A stretch of DNA of 6,795 bases. Origin: an uncultured Planctomycetaceae bacterium (GTDB lineage Bacteria > Planctomycetota > Planctomycetia > Pirellulales > Pirellulaceae). A program made the translations under genes and the position numbers. The notes under the pieces are model-generated. The model did not search any database and was not told where the DNA came from. It saw only the letters and a list, made by a program, of their open reading frames with translations. The stretch is from the NCBI GenBank assembly GCA_903927685.1, contig CAIYOB010001365.1, positions 1 through 6,795 of the forward strand, given 5' to 3'. Of this stretch, positions 1-6,700 are shown one piece after another (positions within the stretch are counted from its first letter, which is position 1; each line of letters starts with the position of its first letter).

Positions 1-159
1 GATGCCCGGCGCTGAGCCGCAAGAGCGATGACCAGTTCCTTTTCTATGCCTATTGTCTCGCGCGGTAAACCGATGCCGTGGTGGAAGTGTGGGGACGATC
101 TGCGGGCAGAATGCGGGCGTCGAAGTGAGTGGCCGGCAACAACGGGCCGACTCTTCGCC
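1..159. other. Left flank, no complete gene
   Basis: No complete gene is visible here. The only suggestive frame is plus frame 3, open from the window edge to a TAA at 66-68 and reading ...RKSDDQFLFYAYCLAR. It could be the last 21 residues of a gene converging on the minus-strand gene, but 21 open codons are weak evidence. The two other plus frames stop within the first 31 bases. I see no convincing terminator: GGCC at 131-134 and 145-148 could pair, but the stem is only four base pairs and no T-run follows on either strand. Confidence 0.3.
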
Positions 160-927
160 TCACCGACTCTGCGAGTTTTCAGCCAGTTCCCAGCGGACGC
201 CTTGCCCCGTGCCGTCGCCGAGGAACCGCAAATCATGACACTTCTGGTTGCGGTTCAACGAGTTGATGGTGTCGTGCAGGCGGCGTTTGGGATCTTGCTC
301 GGTGGCCGGCGGCAAGGGGTCGTCGATGCGGATCGGCCAGCCTTCTTCCTCGAACGCGGCCAGAATCCGCTCCTGGTTGGCCGCCGGAACTTTGAACTGC
401 TTGACGAGCCGGTCTCCGACACGCAACTCCTGGCGCTCGGGGTCCCACCTGGGGCGCGCGGCATCCGGGACGGGATCGAGCGGGTGATCTTCCGGACCGG
501 CCGCAGAGTTTGCCAGGTCGAAAGAGGCGTTCGCACCCGCCAGCGCCGCCGAGGCGAACTGGATGCCTGCTGGGGTGAGCACGAAGCAGGTCTGAACGTC
601 AAACCGCAACCCCGGGCCGGTGCCGGACTGGCGAAAGGCCCGCGTTTCCCCCGTGCCTGCCGTCGACTCCGAGGCCTGCCGCACAAAGCCTTTGCACACC
701 AGCCAGCGAATCTCGCTGTCGGTGCAACCGGTCCGGCGCAGGCTGTCGATTTCGACCGCAAAGTCCCAGACGCTGCGTCCGACGTCCTCGGCATAAGCCT
801 GGGCGTCCAGCAGCAGACGCAGAGCGTCCGCTGCGCGATGCAGCACGCGTCCTACGGCCTGGCTGCCACTCGGGAACGACATGGCCAAATCATCGCCCCC
901 GTCGACCGGATTCATCTTGTCCGCCAT
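160..927 (-). CDS. Hypothetical protein with two winged-helix-like halves, planctomycetal family
   Basis: This 255-residue protein has no function I can name. The ATG at 927 is preceded on the minus strand by GAGGG six bases upstream, which supports this start. The first half has helices (about 24-62), then LRRTGCTDSEIRWLVCKGFV (63-82) and FVLTPAG (115-121), an order that resembles a helix-turn-helix plus wing. The second half runs from RWDPERQELRVGDRLVKQF (160-178) through NQERILAAFEEEGWP (184-198) and DPKRRLHDTINSLNRNQ (212-228) to LRFLGDGTGQGVRWEL (233-248), again helix, helix, beta-wing. I recall near-identical C-terminal blocks in uncharacterised planctomycetal proteins, but I cannot search here. 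A DNA-binding or regulatory role is inference. There is no signal peptide or membrane segment, so it is probably cytoplasmic. It is divergent from the dockerin gene, so it could be a regulator of that gene or simply a neighbour. Confidence 0.82.
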   Translation of the reverse strand: MADKMNPVDGGDDLAMSFPSGSQAVGRVLHRAADALRLLLDAQAYAEDVGRSVWDFAVEIDSLRRTGCTDSEIRWLVCKGFVRQASESTAGTGETRAFRQSGTGPGLRFDVQTCFVLTPAGIQFASAALAGANASFDLANSAAGPEDHPLDPVPDAARPRWDPERQELRVGDRLVKQFKVPAANQERILAAFEEEGWPIRIDDPLPPATEQDPKRRLHDTINSLNRNQKCHDLRFLGDGTGQGVRWELAENSQSR

Positions 928-933
928 CGAATT

Positions 934-938
934 CCCTC
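934..938 (-). promoter_or_regulatory. Ribosome binding site GAGGG
   Basis: On the minus strand GAGGG lies six bases before the ATG at 927, a good Shine-Dalgarno core and spacing. It decides the start of the 255-residue gene. Confidence 0.6.
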
Positions 939-977
939 GCCGGACGGATCGCCATCATCGTTCCGGCTTCTCTCCCG

Positions 978-1006
978 ATGATCATTACTGGCTGGAGGCG
1001 AGTCAA
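978..1006 (-). promoter_or_regulatory. Candidate sigma70-like promoter for the minus-strand gene
   Basis: Read on the minus strand, TTGACT (complement of 1001-1006, 5 of 6 to TTGACA) is followed after exactly 17 bases by GATCAT (complement of 978-983, 4 of 6 to TATAAT). Transcription would begin near 971, giving a leader of about 45 bases that contains the GAGGG ribosome binding site. This is consensus matching by eye only; planctomycetal promoters are often poorly conserved. Confidence 0.3.
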
Positions 1007-1017
1007 CCGGGAGCAGG

Positions 1018-1044
1018 CAAGTTTCCGGACGACACAAGTTTCCG
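1018..1044. repeat. 17-bp tandem direct repeat CAAGTTTCCG in the divergent intergenic region
   Basis: CAAGTTTCCG occurs at 1018-1027 and again at 1035-1044, 17 bases apart. If the unit is extended to 17 bases, the two copies (1018-1034 and 1035-1051) agree at 14 of 17 positions. The pair lies between the two candidate promoters and ends just upstream of the candidate -35 element of the dockerin gene. It could be a double regulator-binding site; this is inferred from position and repetition alone. Confidence 0.45.
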
Positions 1045-1054
1045 CACGCGATGG

Positions 1055-1082
1055 TTGTAGAAACGGCAGGGGGAAATAGAAT
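1055..1082 (+). promoter_or_regulatory. Candidate promoter for the dockerin gene
   Basis: TAGAAT at 1077-1082 matches TATAAT at 5 of 6 positions. TTGTAG at 1055-1060 is a weak -35 element (3 of 6) with a 16-base spacer. With the 17-bp repeats directly upstream, the layout is that of a weak promoter helped by an activator. The leader would be about 45-50 bases. Confidence is low because the -35 match is poor. Confidence 0.28.
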
Positions 1083-1089
1083 CGTGATA

Positions 1090-1102
1090 GCCCACGGTGG
1101 GC
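1090..1102. repeat. 13-bp perfect palindrome in the dockerin gene leader
   Basis: GCCCAC at 1090-1095 and GTGGGC at 1097-1102 are perfect inverted repeats around a single central G. A one-base loop makes an RNA hairpin of the full stem unlikely, so a DNA operator bound by a symmetric protein fits better. It lies downstream of the candidate promoter and about 35 bases before the ATG at 1137, a position suited to repression. Confidence 0.4.
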
Positions 1103-1136
1103 CAATCGAAGGCGTCTGGATTTGCGTACGAGGTGG

Positions 1137-3500
1137 ATGATGCCCAATCAGCGATGGTTTCGGCTCCGGCGGTCAGGCGGTTCGCGAACGGCAGCCCATG
1201 GGGGCCGAGGAGCGCGGGGGCTCGCCTTCGAACACCTGGAGTCGCGCCGACTGTTCGCCCTCCTCCAGGTCGGAGCGGGGGCTGCGTTTGCCAGCATTCA
1301 GAGCGCGGTGGACGCAGCGCGTCCGGGTGACATCATCCAGGTCGGCGACGGTCAATACGCCGAGTCGGTGGACTTGAGCCGGATGGGAATCGTGCGTGGC
1401 GGCCCGGTGGGGAACTTGACAATCCGCAGCAGTTCCCCGGGCGCGATCGTCCGGCCGCCAACAGGGCAGGCCGCGTTCTTTAACTCGGCAGCATTTGCCG
1501 GGGATCTCGATTTCTCCGGCTTGACGCTTAGCGGTAGCGGAGCCGGAGTGGGCACGCGGGGAATGGACTTGAGCCAAGTGAACGGGGATCTGACGGCCGC
1601 CGAGATCGTGTTTGAGGGGCTGACGGATGCGGCCATCGGGCTGGCCGAGGTGACCGGTGACCTATGGCTGCAATCGAATCTGTTCGAGGGCGTGGGAGAC
1701 AGCAGCTCCGACGCTACGATCCGAGTCGCGCAGTTCCGGGGTGCCGCCGTCATCACGGGCAACGACTTTGAGGGCGTGCACGGCGCTGTCCTGGATCTGG
1801 CCAATGGCGGAGACACGGAATCGACGTGGTTGGTCGACGACAACTTGATTGTCGGTGACAGGGTCTTGTTTGCGACAACCGTCACCGGCGTTCGTGCGCA
1901 TCTGTCGGGCCACAGCCGAACGGATTTGACCCTGGTGGACACTTCGTTCGACGGCCTCGCCGGCTCGGCCATCGATTGTGCCGTGCAGGATCAGGCCGAA
2001 CTGCAGACCCGTTGGTCGACCAATACGATTTCCAGCCTGCAAGGCCCCGCCGGCGCACAGGTCGCGCTGACCGGCTCCGCCGTGGGCGCATTGCTTTCGG
2101 ACACGAATTCTTGGGACCAGCTGTTCGGCAGCGGACTATCCCTCCGCGTGGCAGAAGCAGCCCGCCTGCAGGCGACGGTCCAATACGACGCGTTCACCTC
2201 GATTGGCGACGGGCAGGGAGCCGAAGCCGACGACGCCGTGCGGGTGACGACGGCGACCGATGCGACGGGGCGGCTGGACCTGTTCCTGTTCAACAACACG
2301 GTTTCGACGGTCGCGGGCAGCGGCCTGCGCATCTCGGCCGACGGCAGCGCGTCCCTGCGAGCGGTGATCGCCGAGAACGTCCTGGATGAGACCAATTCGG
2401 CAACCAGCGGCAGTGCAGTGCTTGTCGAGCACGCTTCGGCCGCATCGCAAGCGAACGTCGAATTGCGTGTGGAAGGCAACAGCGTTTATCGCAACGAGGG
2501 GGATGCCTACCGGTTACGGCAGCAAGGCAGCGGTGCGATGCGATTGGAACGGCCGGTGGGCGTCACGGCCGCCGCCCACGTGGCGGCCCAGAACGCAGGC
2601 GCTCCGGTGGCTGTCATCGGAGCTGTGGGCGCCGTGGTGCCCGGTTACCTGGATCCAACGTTGCCGCTGAGCTTGGGAGACATGGCCTGGTGGGACAACG
2701 GGGACAGCTTGCAGAATCCGGGCGAGCAAGGTGTGGGAGGGGTGGTGCTGCGCCTGACCGGCACCGAGACGGTCGGCGGTGCCGCCGTGAACCGGCTGAC
2801 CCAGACCGACGCCTCCGGCAGGTATCTCTTTCCGGGACTGGCTGCCGGCCAGTACACGCTGACGCTGGAGGTCCCCTTCGCGGTGCGGCTGGCAACGGCG
2901 AATCAGGGCACGGATGACGCGGCCGACAGCGATTTCGATGCGAACACCCACCGGGCCAGCGTGGTGCTCGTCGGGCCGAACGATCTGACCACCGTTGATG
3001 CGGGATTGTGGCGGACTTGGCAGAACCCGGCAAGTCCGCTGGATGTCAACGGCGATGGCACCGTGTTTCCTCTCGACGTCTTGGTGCTCATCAACGATCT
3101 TAACGCCCGCGGCTCTCGGGCACTGCCGGTCCCTCCCGCCCCTTCGGCGACGCCGCCCTATCTGGATGTGAGCGGAGACGGGGCGGTGGGCCCCCAGGAT
3201 GCCCTGATCGTGATCAATTATCTTAACAAGTCGTCCGCGGCTGGCGGTGAGGGCGAGGCAGACGTGACTTGGTTTGCGGCTCCATCCGATGTCGCGGGGC
3301 GGGTATCGGGCAGTGCCTGCAAGCCCGATCGCGAGGCCCCGGGGCAGCTGGCATTGCCCGTGCTCCGACGAAGCATCCGGGCGTCTGCACGCGAGCCCAG
3401 TTTTCCCTCACCACGTCTGGCGGCGGACGATCGGGATCCGTGGCTTGTAGATTTGGCGTGGGCCACAGAACTGGCAGATTCGATCGCGACGTGGTTATAA
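1137..3500 (+). CDS. Exported beta-helix protein with SdrD_B-like domain and C-terminal type I dockerin
   Basis: The protein has about 787 residues. Residues 1-30 are Arg-rich. LAFEHLESRRLFALL (29-43) is a variant of the planctomycetal LEPR-XLL motif, thought to mark exported giant proteins. FASIQSAVDAARPGDIIQVG (51-70) is the classic opening of a pectin-lyase-like right-handed beta-helix, and coils with recurring NLFEG, NDFEG and GSGLRI patterns run to about 470. Residues about 508-625 form an SdrD_B/Cna_B-like beta-sandwich (GDMAWWDNGDS, DASGRYLFPGLAAGQYTL). A type I dockerin follows at 636-697, then a tail of about 90 residues ending DPWLVDLAWATELADSIATWL-like. The start is uncertain. ATG 1137 and ATG 1140 are tandem, with AGGTGG directly upstream. 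TTG 1122 is in frame and has GAAGG nine bases upstream, which would add five residues. No catalytic residues are recognisable; binding or scaffolding is likelier than enzymatic activity. Confidence 0.9.
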   Translation: MMPNQRWFRLRRSGGSRTAAHGGRGARGLAFEHLESRRLFALLQVGAGAAFASIQSAVDAARPGDIIQVGDGQYAESVDLSRMGIVRGGPVGNLTIRSSSPGAIVRPPTGQAAFFNSAAFAGDLDFSGLTLSGSGAGVGTRGMDLSQVNGDLTAAEIVFEGLTDAAIGLAEVTGDLWLQSNLFEGVGDSSSDATIRVAQFRGAAVITGNDFEGVHGAVLDLANGGDTESTWLVDDNLIVGDRVLFATTVTGVRAHLSGHSRTDLTLVDTSFDGLAGSAIDCAVQDQAELQTRWSTNTISSLQGPAGAQVALTGSAVGALLSDTNSWDQLFGSGLSLRVAEAARLQATVQYDAFTSIGDGQGAEADDAVRVTTATDATGRLDLFLFNNTVSTVAGSGLRISADGSASLRAVIAENVLDETNSATSGSAVLVEHASAASQANVELRVEGNSVYRNEGDAYRLRQQGSGAMRLERPVGVTAAAHVAAQNAGAPVAVIGAVGAVVPGYLDPTLPLSLGDMAWWDNGDSLQNPGEQGVGGVVLRLTGTETVGGAAVNRLTQTDASGRYLFPGLAAGQYTLTLEVPFAVRLATANQGTDDAADSDFDANTHRASVVLVGPNDLTTVDAGLWRTWQNPASPLDVNGDGTVFPLDVLVLINDLNARGSRALPVPPAPSATPPYLDVSGDGAVGPQDALIVINYLNKSSAAGGEGEADVTWFAAPSDVAGRVSGSACKPDREAPGQLALPVLRRSIRASAREPSFPSPRLAADDRDPWLVDLAWATELADSIATWL
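3042..3227 (+). other. Type I dockerin domain
   Basis: Two duplicated calcium-loop helices are visible at residues 636-656 (DVNGDGTVFPLDVLVLINDL) and 677-697 (DVSGDGAVGPQDALIVINYL). Each has Asp/Asn/Ser-Gly-Asp-Gly ligands at loop positions 1, 3 and 5 and an Asp at position 12. The linker of about 20 residues is Pro-rich, as in many planctomycetal dockerins. Dockerins bind cohesins through calcium-stabilised helices; no cohesin is visible in this window. Unlike cellulosomal dockerins, it is not at the very C-terminus. Confidence 0.9.
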
Positions 3501-3575
3501 CGATGGCTCTGTTGGGGTCGTTTTATCCACTTGAGCAACTTTTTCTTATTTTAACTATTTTACCTGATCGCTATC

Positions 3576-3604
3576 TTGACATCACTCGCGAAGAAAGCGA
3601 GATT
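3576..3604 (+). promoter_or_regulatory. Candidate promoter of the giant repeat-protein gene
   Basis: TTGACA at 3576-3581 is a perfect -35 consensus in an AT-rich stretch. Seventeen bases further is GAGATT (3599-3604), which matches TATAAT at only 3 of 6 positions. A start near 3611 would give a leader of about 160 bases carrying three of the hairpins below. The weak -10 element keeps confidence low. Confidence 0.22.
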
Positions 3605-3636
3605 GAAAAATTGACGAGCTTAGCGCTCGCAGTTTT
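3585..3636 (+). terminator. Overlapping hairpins, possible terminator of the dockerin gene
   Basis: CTCGC (3585-3589) pairs with GCGAG (3597-3601) across seven bases. CGAGC (3615-3619) pairs with GCTCG (3625-3629) across five and is followed by CAGTTTTC, a short T-tract. GCGAG (3597-3601) can instead pair with CTCGC at 3626-3630, so the two arrangements exclude each other. The distance from the dockerin stop (about 115 bases) suits a late terminator, or an attenuator if transcription of the next gene begins upstream. The five-base-pair stems and interrupted T-run make it a weak terminator. Confidence 0.3.
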
Positions 3637-3676
3637 CGCTCTTTCGGAAGCCCGCTCGCTGCTGGTCGGAGGGGGG

Positions 3677-3697
3677 CGGCGAGTCAGGTATTCGCCG
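3677..3697 (+). promoter_or_regulatory. Leader hairpin
   Basis: CGGCGA (3677-3682) and TCGCCG (3692-3697) are perfect inverted repeats around a nine-base loop; G-T wobbles could extend the stem at both ends. It would lie in the leader of the giant gene. No known riboswitch class is recognised. Confidence 0.3.
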
Positions 3698-3723
3698 TGA
3701 TTTGTGCTTCTACTGTGTCCCGT

Positions 3724-3743
3724 GTCCGCGCCGTAGAGCGGAC
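3724..3743 (+). promoter_or_regulatory. Leader hairpin close to the ribosome binding site
   Basis: GTCCGC (3724-3729) and GCGGAC (3738-3743) are perfect inverted repeats around an eight-base loop. The stem ends 17 bases before the GGGAG ribosome binding site, close enough to affect ribosome access or transcript stability. Function is inferred from position only. Confidence 0.35.
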
Positions 3744-3760
3744 GAGGAACTTCTTGCCGT

Positions 3761-3765
3761 GGGAG
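3761..3765 (+). promoter_or_regulatory. Ribosome binding site GGGAG
   Basis: GGGAG lies eight bases before ATG 3774. It fixes the start of the giant protein just ahead of its LEPR-XLL motif. Confidence 0.6.
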
Positions 3766-3773
3766 ATACGAGT

Positions 3774-6700
3774 ATGTCGTGGCTCAATAACGTTTCATCC
3801 TTGGTACGACGAAAAGGTCACTCGACGCATTCTCGCCAGGCTCGCCGCCATCGCCTCGATCGCCGGGCGATTTTCCTGGAGGCACTGGAACCGCGGCATC
3901 TGCTGTCGGTCACGTTTGTGGATACGGAAGACAACGATTCGCTGGGGGCGGCTCAGCCCGTGGTGTCGCCGGGCCTGACGACTGGGGTCGTGGACATGAT
4001 CACTTCGCCCAGTGGGGCGGTCGCAGCCGGCGACGCGGACTACTACCGCTTCCAGGCTGCAGTGCCAGGCGACTTGAATGTCACGGTCGGCTACGCGGGG
4101 GGCTCGAGTTCGGCGACGGTGACGTTCTACGACAACGCCAACAATCCGCTTGGCGCACCCGTCGTCATTCAGGCCGGCAATCCGCTGGCGTCAGCGACGA
4201 TTCCGGGGGTCATCACGAGCGATGTGTACAAGGTTGGAATCGTGGGGGCCGATGCCCAATACCAGCTGCGGATCTGGAATCCGGACGTGAACGACGACAC
4301 GAGCGGGACTCCGGCCAACGACAATGCGCGGACTTCGGCGACCGACCTGGGCTCGTTCAACGGGACCGCGATCAGTTCGCTCGACCACACCATCACGCGC
4401 CCCGACCGGGACTATTTCCAGATGGCCACGGCCAGCGCGTTCGCGGGGCCCGTCCAGGTTCGCGCGACCATGCCGACGGGCACCGGTTTGGCCTCGCAGC
4501 CGACCAACCTTGGCATCCGGATCCGCGACGCCGCCGGGGCAATCATTGCCAGCAGCAACGGCAGCGAGACCAACGTCGACGTGGCAACTTTTGTTGCTGC
4601 CGCCAACACGACCTACTTTGTGGAAGTCTACAGCGGCAGCGTGGGGCAGGTGAACAAGTACGACCTGCAAGTCCAGGCATTGACCGGCGAGATTCGCGGC
4701 TACAAGTTTATCGACGTGAACGCGAATGGGTTCTTCGATCTTGGGGAGAACTCGGCAGGCGTGGCGAACTGGACGATCTACCTGGACAACGACGACAGCG
4801 GCACGCTCACCGCGGGAGATCCCCAGACGACGACCGCGTCGGATGGCAGTTACAGTTTCACCGGGCTGCTTCCGGGCACTTACCGTGTCCGCGAGGTCCT
4901 GTCCGCGACCCATCTGCAGACGCTACCCGGCGCTGTGGACAATCTCGAATACGTGGTCTCGATCAACCGCGATGACCTGTACTTGGACCACATCGATTTC
5001 GGCAACATGCCGCTGGGCAATGTCACGGTCGTGAAGGACTCGCTTCCGAACGACGCGGCCGACTTCAGTTTTTCGGGCACCGCGCCGATCGGTGCGTTCC
5101 AGTTGGATGACGATGCGGACGGCGCGTTGCCCAGCAGTCGGACATTCGCCAACCTACTGCCGGGCAGTTACGTGATCTCGGAAGCGGCGTTGGCGGGCTG
5201 GAGCCTGACCGGCCTGACGATTGTCGATCCCGACAACGGCAGCAGCGTGGACTTGGCAAGTCGGACGGCGACGCTCGACGTCGATCCGGGCGAGAACATC
5301 ACGGTCACGTTCAGCAATACCAAACACGGTCGGATTACGGTGATCAAGAACGGCGTACCGGACGACGCTCAGGATTTCACCTACACGACGACCGGCACGG
5401 GCTTGACCGCCTTTACCTTGGACGACGATCCGGCCAGCGCGACGCCAACGAATTCCCAGGAGTTCATCGGCCTGCTGCCGGGAACGTTCACGGTCACCGA
5501 AGCCGCGGTGGCGGGTTGGGAGTTGTCGAGCATTATCGTGACGGGCGCCAGCAGTTACGGCACTGCCGGGCTCGTCGCGACGGTGAATCTGGCGGCTGGC
5601 GAGGATGTGACGATTCGGTATACGAACGTCAAGCAGGGCAGCATCACCGTCGTCAAGGACGCGACGCCCGACGATCCGGCCGACTTCAGCTATCTGGCGA
5701 CGACTCCGATCGGTGGTTTCCAATTGGACGATGATGCGGACGGCGCGTTGCCCAACAGCCGGACATTCAGCAACCTGTCGCCGGGCAGTTACGTGATCAC
5801 GGAAGCGGCCCTGGCCGGCTGGACCTTGACGGATTTGGTGGTCGTGGATCCGGACAACGGCAGCAGCGTGGACTTGGTCAACCGCACGGCCACCATCGAC
5901 GTGGATCCGGGCGAAGCCGTCACGGTCACGTTCACCAACACGAAAGGGGCCAGTATCACGGTGGTCAAGGACGCGGATCCTGACGATGCCCAGGACTTCA
6001 CGTACACGACCACGGGCGTTGGCTTGAGCCCGTTCACCCTGGATGATGATCCGGGCAGCGCGAACCCAACGAACTCGCAGGTTTTCGTCAATCTGGCCCC
6101 GGGGACCTTCACGATCACGGAGGACGCGTTGTCCGGATGGACCTTGTCGAGCATCGGCGTCACGGGCGCGGCGAGCTACAGCACATCCGGCAGCACGACG
6201 ACCGTGAATCTCGCCGCGGGCGAAAACGTGGTCGTCCGTTACACGAATACGAAGCTGGGCACCATCAACGTGGTGAAGAATGCGATCCCCGACGACAGCG
6301 CCGACTTCAGCTTCACCGGCACAACGCCGCTCGGGAGTTTCCAGTTGGATGACGACGCGGACGGCGCCCTGCCCAACAATCGGGCATTCAACAATCTGCT
6401 GCCGGGCACTTATGTGGTTTCGGAAGCCGCGTTGGCGGGCTGGAGCCTGACGAACCTGACGATTGTCGATCCCGACAACGGCAGCAGCGTGGACTTGGCC
6501 AACCGCACGGCCACGCTCGACGTCGATGCGGGCGAAACGGTGACCGTCACGTTCACCAACACCAAGCAGGGGCGAATCACGGTGATCAAGGACGGCGTGC
6601 CGGACGACGCCCAGGACTTTGCCTACACGACGAGCGGCGCCGGCCTGACGCCCTTCACGTTGGACGACGATCCGACCAGCGTGACCCCGACGAATTCGCA

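Larger units (their letters stand above)
3501..3773. other. AT-rich, hairpin-rich intergenic region
   Basis: This gap separates the dockerin gene from the giant repeat-protein gene. Its first part is strikingly AT-rich: by hand count 27 of 80 bases at 3531-3610 are G or C, against GC-rich genes on both sides. It contains four short inverted repeats, a perfect TTGACA and the ribosome binding site of the next gene. A 65-codon frame (ATG 3503 to TGA 3698-3700) also crosses it; I do not call it a gene because it lacks a good ribosome binding site and its codon use differs from its neighbours. Confidence 0.7.

Noticed and set aside
28..981. Plus-strand open frame of 317 codons opposite the 255-residue gene
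   Set aside because: Its translation is Arg/Gly/Pro-rich and lacks recognisable motifs. The minus-strand frame has a good ribosome binding site and a patterned domain structure.
978..985. 8-bp palindrome ATGATCAT
   Set aside because: It is too short to separate from chance and overlaps the candidate minus-strand -10 element.
1122..1136. TTG 1122 as the start of the dockerin gene
   Set aside because: It is in frame with GAAGG nine bases upstream, so it remains possible, but tandem ATG codons at 1137 and 1140 are preferred over a rare TTG start. The choice changes only five or six residues before the motif.
1352..2479. Several minus-strand frames of 100-206 codons under the beta-helix gene
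   Set aside because: All are antisense shadows of a gene with an obvious beta-helix, SdrD_B-like and dockerin order; none shows a motif.
3697..3978. Plus-strand frame of 93 codons overlapping the start of the giant gene
   Set aside because: It is out of frame with the LEPR-XLL protein and continues over its coding region. The GGGAG-ATG spacing favours the frame starting at 3774.
4191..4913. Minus-strand frame of 240 codons under the PPC and SdrD_B-like region
   Set aside because: It is antisense to well-defined domains; its composition is that of a shadow frame.
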